The translations under genes and the position numbers were made by a program. The notes below the pieces were generated by a model. It searched no databases. It was not told the DNA's origin and saw only the letters and a list, made by a program, of their open reading frames with translations. Below, piece after piece: positions 5,225 through 10,144 of a stretch of 10,144 nt of DNA (within the stretch, counting starts at the first letter, position 1; each line of letters begins with the position of its first letter). Where the stretch lies: NCBI GenBank assembly GCA_046153915.1, contig JBJXFC010000092.1, forward strand, positions 1 through 10,144. Direction: 5' to 3'. Source of the DNA: JANNVZ01 sp046153915 (GTDB lineage: Bacteria; Bacteroidota; Bacteroidia; Flavobacteriales_D; Sanyastnellaceae).

Positions 5225-5388
5225 ATTGCGGAGTAATATCTCTGCGTCATCTGCAGTTAAAACCCGTTGCGGAGCAACTCTCTCCAATCGAAGCGCGATT
5301 CTCCGCTCTCTCAACCATTCCGAAATCAATATCACCAAATCCTCTGCGTCTCAGCGTCTCTGCGGTTTATTCCCTGTTGCGGAGCAAC
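5225..5388. repeat. Three copies of the GTTGCGGAGCAAC hairpin/CTCTGCG repeat
   Basis: The block has three hairpin cores: degenerate ATTGCGGAGTAAT at 5225-5237 (one G-U pair), perfect GTTGCGGAGCAAC at 5266-5278 and again at 5376-5388. The last two are each preceded by CTCTGCG-type units (5240, 5342, a CTCAGCG variant at 5350, and 5358). The same order, CTCTGCG units, a T/A-rich link (GGTTTAT or AGTTAAAA), then the hairpin, recurs at 1904-1966. The last hairpin is one nt from the stop of the receptor gene at 5390. This looks like a dispersed intergenic repeat family; role unknown (transcript end, RNA stability or a non-autonomous element). Confidence 0.75.
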
Positions 5389-5389
5389 T

Positions 5390-7861
5390 TTATTTCACCC
5401 TGCTCTTCTCACTATCCGATCCACCCACAGTCCGCAAAGCCCTGCTCTGCCCCTTATTGAATCGATAACCAAATGCCACCGTAACAACACGCGTATCAAG
5501 CACACTATACCAGTTGGCAGTTGAATTATACAAGCTTCTGATATCACCACCGGGCTGATTCGTAAAAAAGACATCGTTGACAACAAGTTTCAAAGTGCCC
5601 TGATTTTTGAGGCATTTCATAGCCACAGCAGCACGAACAGATCCCACAGGAATTGTCAGAAACTGTCCAAGCACCACACTGGTTTGATAGGTTCCCCCCA
5701 CCTCCAGATTCCATTTAGGAGAAAGAATAAATTGGTTGGTTGGCCCGATGTACCAATAAGTACCGCGGTTGTCAAGATCCTGTCCATACAATGTAGCCGT
5801 GTATTGTTGGTACATCACTTCAGAATACAATTGAAGCACCCACCACTTTTTGATGTTGAATGCACCATTCACCGAAATACCGGATGAAATTTGCTTGCCA
5901 ATATTGCCCGGCCTACTGTAAAAAATCGCTGTATTTTGTTCGATGGTTTCGCTGATTACATTCTCGGTGTGGCTGTATAAAAGTGTTGTTGTGATTTTAC
6001 CCAAATACGTATGCGACAATTCAAAATTGTGTGAGAATGTTGGCTGCAAAAACGGATTTCCCGAATACAACGTAAACCGATCAAGTGGATAGGTGAAAGG
6101 ATTCATGTCTTGATAATTGGGACGATCTATGCGCCGACCATACGAAAAACCAAGTGTGTGTTTACCCAACGTATCCGCCTGATACATCAGATACACCGTT
6201 GGAAAGAGGTTGTTGTACGTGCGAGAAAAACCCGAATCCGATTTCATTTCGTTGCCATACTGATAACCCTCGATTTCAGTATTCTCATAGCGCAAACCTG
6301 TCTGAAGTGAAAATCGTTTAAAGTCTTTGCTGTAGTTCAAGTATGCTGCCTGAATTCTTTCGGTGTATTCAAACTGATTGGTAAAATCAAAATTGGTGGT
6401 GAGTACGCCATTGCTCTCGTCATAAAAATTGGCAATGTTGTTTGTCTTGATGTAACTGGTCTTCGCACCACTTTCAAAACGACCACCACTGGCAAAAGGT
6501 TTAGTGTAATCCACTTTGGCAGTGGCAATCTGAATATCACTTGGCAGTGTGCTCACCAGGTTGGTCCTACCCAATAAAGAATCTGTCGGAGAATACGTGT
6601 AACTCAATAAAGACTGATCAAGCTGCGAGTCGTATTGCGAATAGTCCAGATTTACAGAAAGCTGTTGTCCAAGGCTATCCATCACAAATGCATAGTTGAT
6701 ATTTCCACTTCCATTGATAAAATCGCGATCTGTAGGACTTATGGCCAATACCTCATTTTGCAGGTTGTTGTTGCCATCCTCAACTGTTGCAAGATTGCTT
6801 GTATTGGTAATCGATTTAGTGTAAAAACCACTTCCCATGATACCAAGTGTGTGTTTGTCGTTAATGTAATAGTCGATGCCAAGTCGACCAGTGGCGCTTC
6901 GGTTCTGCATCTTGATAAAAGTCTGCTGAACAAATTCTGAAGTCAATGTTCGATCATCATCAAAATAATTGCGATTGATGGTAAGGTCCTGGTAGCTGTT
7001 GTTTTCGTTGTAACTGAGGTTCGTGAATACATTGATTTTGTTGATTCGGTAATTGAGATTCACACTGTTGTTGGTGCGGTGATAAAATCCCTGACCATAA
7101 CTCACATTGATTCCACCATTCAACCCTTCGGCCCTGTTCTTTTTGATTTTGATATTGATAACCCCCACATTGCCTGCAGCATCGTATTGTGCCGGTGGAT
7201 TCGTCATAATGTCGATAGTGCTAATGGAGGATGAAGGAATTGACTTGAGGTAATTCGCAAGTTCAGCGGCACCCAGATAAGTCGGTTTGTCATCTATCAT
7301 TATAACGACGCCCTGTTTCCCATGCAAACTGATATTTCCATTAAGGTCTACCTGCACGCCGGGCGCCTTTTCCAACACTTCCAAAGCGGTAGTCCCTGCA
7401 TTGCTAATCATGGCTTCCGGATTGATGGTTACCCTGTCTATTTTTTTCTCGGCAAAAAGTTTTTGTCCCTGAATGTTGACCGCTGTCATTTGGCCTGCAG
7501 CAGCATTCAGCGAAATGCTGGGAAATTTCCTCTCTGCAACACCATCTCTCAGTTCAAAATTTTCACTTACAAAATTGTCATACCCCAACATAGTCGCGAG
7601 CAAAAAATAATTTCCTTCCTGATTGAGAAGAACCGAAAAACGACCATCCACTTCGGTGAGGGCGGTTTTGACTAAGATGCTATCTGCGGTTCTGAGCAAA
7701 TTAACAATAACACCGTCAATGGGCTGTTGCAATGAATCCACGATTCGGCCCGAGACAGTATAATTCTGTTGTCCATGGTTATTCAAGGCAACAAGCATAA
7801 AACCGAATACACAGAGTACACGAAATTGAAAATAGAAATGCATCATAGACAAATTATTCAT
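5390..7861 (-). CDS. TonB-receptor-like outer-membrane beta-barrel protein
   Basis: 823 residues. The signal peptide is in residues 1-30 (hydrophobic VLCVFGFMLVAL, likely cleavage near NNHG-QQ); Met6 or Met7 could also be the start. Then come a carboxypeptidase-regulatory-like Ig domain (~33-118: YTVSGRIVDSLQQPIDGVIV, TEVDGRFSV), a plug-like region (~150-240: ALEVLEKAPGVQVDLNGNIS, IDDKP, TIDIMTNPPAQYDAAGNVGV) and a large barrel (~245-823) rich in alternating aromatic strands. The layout matches the Bacteroidota outer-membrane barrel family often annotated as TonB-dependent receptor or OMP_b-brl_3. Its ligand cannot be read from sequence. There is no SusD-like partner here, so a SusCD glycan pair is not supported. 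It lies 47 nt after the AraC-type regulator on the same strand, and a short hairpin sits at its start codon. Confidence 0.88.
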   Translation of the reverse strand: MNNLSMMHFYFQFRVLCVFGFMLVALNNHGQQNYTVSGRIVDSLQQPIDGVIVNLLRTADSILVKTALTEVDGRFSVLLNQEGNYFLLATMLGYDNFVSENFELRDGVAERKFPSISLNAAAGQMTAVNIQGQKLFAEKKIDRVTINPEAMISNAGTTALEVLEKAPGVQVDLNGNISLHGKQGVVIMIDDKPTYLGAAELANYLKSIPSSSISTIDIMTNPPAQYDAAGNVGVINIKIKKNRAEGLNGGINVSYGQGFYHRTNNSVNLNYRINKINVFTNLSYNENNSYQDLTINRNYFDDDRTLTSEFVQQTFIKMQNRSATGRLGIDYYINDKHTLGIMGSGFYTKSITNTSNLATVEDGNNNLQNEVLAISPTDRDFINGSGNINYAFVMDSLGQQLSVNLDYSQYDSQLDQSLLSYTYSPTDSLLGRTNLVSTLPSDIQIATAKVDYTKPFASGGRFESGAKTSYIKTNNIANFYDESNGVLTTNFDFTNQFEYTERIQAAYLNYSKDFKRFSLQTGLRYENTEIEGYQYGNEMKSDSGFSRTYNNLFPTVYLMYQADTLGKHTLGFSYGRRIDRPNYQDMNPFTYPLDRFTLYSGNPFLQPTFSHNFELSHTYLGKITTTLLYSHTENVISETIEQNTAIFYSRPGNIGKQISSGISVNGAFNIKKWWVLQLYSEVMYQQYTATLYGQDLDNRGTYWYIGPTNQFILSPKWNLEVGGTYQTSVVLGQFLTIPVGSVRAAVAMKCLKNQGTLKLVVNDVFFTNQPGGDIRSLYNSTANWYSVLDTRVVTVAFGYRFNKGQSRALRTVGGSDSEKSRVK

Positions 7862-7862
7862 G

Positions 7863-7877
7863 CTTCGAAGATCGAAG
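7863..7877. promoter_or_regulatory. 6-bp hairpin directly before the receptor start codon
   Basis: CTTCGA (7863-7868), a 3-nt loop and TCGAAG (7872-7877) form a perfect inverted repeat ending 1 nt upstream of the ATG (7861-7859) of the outer-membrane receptor gene. In the mRNA it would cover the ribosome-binding region, so it could damp translation. The stem is short, and whether it matters is unknown. Confidence 0.3.
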
Positions 7878-7908
7878 ATTTAATTAAGATAAAATTTGTA
7901 AAATCCTG

Positions 7909-8805
7909 CTAATTCGAACGAAAAAAATGACTTGGCGCCAGGCCAAATTGTTTCTTAAACGCTTTGCTAAACGCGGCCAGATCAGAAAATCCCACTTCCT
8001 CAGCAATTCGTGAAACACTTGCACCTCCATCGCGCATTTGTTCAAGCGCAAAATCAAGCCGTTTTTTAATCAGGTATTGATAAGGACTAATTCCCATCAC
8101 TTTTTTGAAAATGCGGTAGTAGTGATATTCGGACATACAGCATTCGTGAGCCACTTGTGACATGTCCAAACCCGCCTTATAGAATTCATCAATGAGATTT
8201 TTTCCCTGATATACTTTGCGCAAAAGCTCCTTTCCTGTTGTCAATTTGTGTTCTGACAAATTCTGAAGTTGTTTGTATATCGGGACATGATCTTCAATGA
8301 CTTTTTCGGCAAGTGTATAATAAAACTCGTTGTTGAAGGAGTATCTATTCATGGGATTGTCTTTCAACTCCAACTCAAGTTGTTTCATCATTCTCCCAAC
8401 TTCTGTGCTTCCGCTTTTATAGAGGTTTTCCGGAAACTGTGTTGAATTAAAAAACACATCCAGTTCGTGATCCGGGATTAGAGTATCGGGTCGACGAAAA
8501 CTTGAAACCACATCCGAAATAACTTCTGGCAAAATATCTATGCAAATGCCACTTACCTGAGATTTACTTTCAATCTCAATGTTGCCTTCAGCGAATTGAT
8601 TCGCAAGGAGGTATTCGCCGGATCGCACATCGTATCGATTACCATTGATCTTATAAATTTCACTTCCCAAACCTACATATTTAATCGAAAATCGACTGAA
8701 AGGAACACGACATTGAAGATTTGAAAACAAGGAGTAGACAACCACGTTCGTGTTCCGTGGTATAGAAATGCGGTGCTGGTAGGTGTCGGATATAAAGGAA
8801 TACAT
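7909..8805 (-). CDS. AraC-family transcriptional regulator
   Basis: 298 residues. The C-terminal AraC/XylS DNA-binding domain (~195-298) has two helix-turn-helix motifs: DMSQVAHECCMSEYHYYRIFK (~214-234) and SVSRIAEEVGFSDLAAFSKAFK (~263-284), followed by the typical GLAPSHFFR end. The N-terminal ~190 residues are a sensor region without clear family features, though GNRYDVRSGEYLLANQFAEG resembles the cupin-like effector domain seen in many AraC proteins. Two adjacent cysteines (222-223) lie in the first HTH. It is followed by the outer-membrane receptor gene on the same strand, so control of that gene, in one transcript or through the 47-nt gap, is the simplest reading (inference). The effector is unknown. 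Confidence 0.93.
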   Translation of the reverse strand: MYSFISDTYQHRISIPRNTNVVVYSLFSNLQCRVPFSRFSIKYVGLGSEIYKINGNRYDVRSGEYLLANQFAEGNIEIESKSQVSGICIDILPEVISDVVSSFRRPDTLIPDHELDVFFNSTQFPENLYKSGSTEVGRMMKQLELELKDNPMNRYSFNNEFYYTLAEKVIEDHVPIYKQLQNLSEHKLTTGKELLRKVYQGKNLIDEFYKAGLDMSQVAHECCMSEYHYYRIFKKVMGISPYQYLIKKRLDFALEQMRDGGASVSRIAEEVGFSDLAAFSKAFKKQFGLAPSHFFRSN

Positions 8806-8898
8806 AAGACTATTTGTAATCCCAAAACTAGCTTAAGAAAAAAGTAAATTGCGGGGATTTGTGATGAGCGGCAATGCAGTCTGTTTCACCGATAAATA

Positions 8899-8934
8899 AA
8901 AACCGGACCAGCCACTTTTGGCCAATCCGGTTTT
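8899..8934 (-). terminator. Intrinsic terminator of the serine hydrolase gene
   Basis: On the minus strand a 16-bp stem (AAAACCGGATTGGCCA pairing with TGGCTGGTCCGGTTTT, including three G-U pairs) closes on the loop AAAG and runs into TTTTTATTT. It begins 25 nt after the stop codon at 8960. The A-tract opposite gives a T-run on the plus strand too, so it may work in both directions. It separates the hydrolase from the AraC gene downstream. Confidence 0.9.
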
Positions 8935-8959
8935 GTGATGTGAGAAAAGGATTTTTCCT

Positions 8960-10144
8960 CTACTTTACCATCTTTAAAATGGTCTTTTCATTTTTATCAG
9001 AAACTATTTCTATGAAATAAATGCCATCTGCCACTGTCTCCAATTGATCGAAAACCAGATAAGTCTGTTGACCACCCAACTTGGTGACGGATTTCATCTC
9101 CACGATTTCACCCAGGATGCTCATCAACTTAATATCGAATCTTTGATGAGAACTTTCAGAGTTCAGTTGCAATGTGAATTGATCAGAAAATGGATTTGGA
9201 TAAGCAACAACAGACAAGTCATCATCGGTATCATCGGAAATAGCTGAATTTAATTCATCGTAGTCTTTGATTGTTTTCAGAAGGGCTGCAACAACCGGAG
9301 CGAGATCCCAGGAAATAACATCGGCATCGTTGTTACAAACCGTAATGCTTATATCCTTCTCTGGGAAATACCACGAACTTGCAGAATAACCCAGGTCGCC
9401 GCCATGACCAAATCCCTCGCAACCCTCGAACATTTTCCGCATAATGCCAAGTCCGTAAGTTGTTCCCGGAAGACCCGGTGCAGCGCTTGTTGTCATGGCA
9501 TCATCCATCAAAGCAACACTGAGCAAATCACCACGCATATACGTGCGCATCCATTTCGAAACTTCGGATGGACGGGCGAAATACCCACCTGCAGCGCCGG
9601 CCGCAGAATTCAAGGAGTTGTAAATCATATAAAACCAATGTGCATCTTCTGTAACACCATCTCCTGTTATGTCCATCCATACGTGTGCAATTGGTTCTGT
9701 GTATGGCTCGAAGGAAGGAATACCAAAAGTGCTTAAAGCCAAAGGATCAAAAAAGCGATTGCGCATTTCGACGTAAAATGGATTTCCTGTAGCTTCTTCG
9801 ATGATAATTCCCAGAAGTAAATAGTTGGTATTGCAATACGACCATGCGGCACCGGGACTAAAAATGGGTGCTTCGATAAAGGTTTCGATCAAAACCTGCG
9901 CATCCCAGACAGAGTCAATATCGGAGTTTATGGCTATTTGAAAGTCCGGATTGGAAAACACATCGTACAATCCACTTTTGTGTTGAAGCAGCTGACGAAT
10001 AGTGACATCCGGATTCACATTCGGGATGTTGTCAATCCATTCTCCAATGCTGTCTTCAATGCTTAGAAAACCTTCGTCGTGCAATTGGAGAATGCAAGCC
10101 GAAGTGATGGTCTTCGCCACAGAACCAATTTCATAAGCATCCAT
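8960..10144 (-). CDS. Serine hydrolase (class C beta-lactamase superfamily) with type IX secretion sorting domain, N-terminus outside window
   Basis: The 394 codons present run off the right edge; the ATG at the edge is internal, since MDAYEIGSVAKT is the usual run-in to the catalytic SxxK. Residues counted from the edge: SVAK (Ser8 nucleophile, Lys11), LLQHKSGLYDV, YCN (Tyr103, Asn105) and HGG at 247-249 in place of KTG. These are the three motifs of the class C beta-lactamase/D-alanyl-D-alanine carboxypeptidase superfamily, whose members include esterases and peptidases; the HGG form argues against a true beta-lactamase. After an acidic linker (SAISDDTDDDL) a Por sorting domain starts at YPNPF (315) and ends GIYFIEIVSDKNEKTILKMVK, so the protein is secreted or surface-attached through the type IX system. 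An N-terminal signal peptide is expected beyond the edge. Substrate unknown. Confidence 0.93.
   Translation of the reverse strand: MDAYEIGSVAKTITSACILQLHDEGFLSIEDSIGEWIDNIPNVNPDVTIRQLLQHKSGLYDVFSNPDFQIAINSDIDSVWDAQVLIETFIEAPIFSPGAAWSYCNTNYLLLGIIIEEATGNPFYVEMRNRFFDPLALSTFGIPSFEPYTEPIAHVWMDITGDGVTEDAHWFYMIYNSLNSAAGAAGGYFARPSEVSKWMRTYMRGDLLSVALMDDAMTTSAAPGLPGTTYGLGIMRKMFEGCEGFGHGGDLGYSASSWYFPEKDISITVCNNDADVISWDLAPVVAALLKTIKDYDELNSAISDDTDDDLSVVAYPNPFSDQFTLQLNSESSHQRFDIKLMSILGEIVEMKSVTKLGGQQTYLVFDQLETVADGIYFIEIVSDKNEKTILKMVK

Noticed and set aside
5109..5468. Plus-strand frames of 85-119 codons over the repeat block
   Set aside because: They consist of repeat sequence and the antisense of the receptor's 3' end; serine/arginine/cysteine-rich low-quality translation.
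5390..7861. SusC-type glycan importer of a polysaccharide utilisation locus
   Set aside because: At 823 residues it is shorter than most SusC proteins, and no SusD or glycoside hydrolase gene is adjacent.

Overview
The window looks like chromosomal DNA of a Bacteroidota bacterium (roughly Chitinophagales/Sphingobacteriales-like; the exact lineage cannot be read from it). The signs are a C-terminal type IX secretion (Por) sorting domain on an exported hydrolase, a regulatory-domain/plug/barrel outer-membrane receptor, DUF6132 and DUF2892 membrane proteins, A-rich translation starts without clear Shine-Dalgarno motifs, and many short intergenic repeats. No mobile element, RNA gene or CRISPR array was seen.

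Layout. (1) 1-1715, plus strand: the C-terminal ~570 residues of the excision-repair ATPase UvrA, cut by the left edge. (2) 1713-1966: the convergent gap between uvrA and the next operon, filled with short repeats (TAATGTG units, a T-run, ACCGCAAAG/CTCTGCGG units, a GTTGCGGAGCAAC hairpin). (3) 1968-5124, minus strand: a compact nine-gene cluster, read right to left: Crp/Fnr-family regulator, DUF2892 membrane protein, DUF6132 membrane protein, two tandem single-domain rhodaneses, a small membrane protein ending in a CC-x4-C motif, an OsmC-family protein, thioredoxin, and a rhodanese-fold lipoprotein. The eight genes after the regulator are separated by -11 to +10 nt. (4) 5125-5389: another repeat block, including a 14-nt tandem repeat just upstream of the regulator. 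(5) 5390-8805, minus strand: an AraC-family regulator followed 47 nt later by a TonB-receptor-like outer-membrane barrel protein. (6) 8899-8934: a strong intrinsic terminator. (7) 8960-10144, minus strand: a serine hydrolase of the class C beta-lactamase superfamily with a type IX sorting domain, cut by the right edge.

How the genes may work together. The central cluster reads as a sulfane-sulfur (persulfide) or thiol-stress operon: three rhodaneses, a thioredoxin, a thiol-dependent OsmC-type protein and three small membrane proteins with cysteines at or near membrane edges, headed by a Crp/Fnr regulator that has a cysteine in its ligand-binding cassette and appears to lack the arginine that binds cAMP. 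This is an inference from gene content. No sulfide:quinone reductase, persulfide dioxygenase or thiosulfate importer lies in the window. It is the most interesting system here. The second theme is the repeat family, whose copies sit within 0-1 nt of stop codons at three gene ends.
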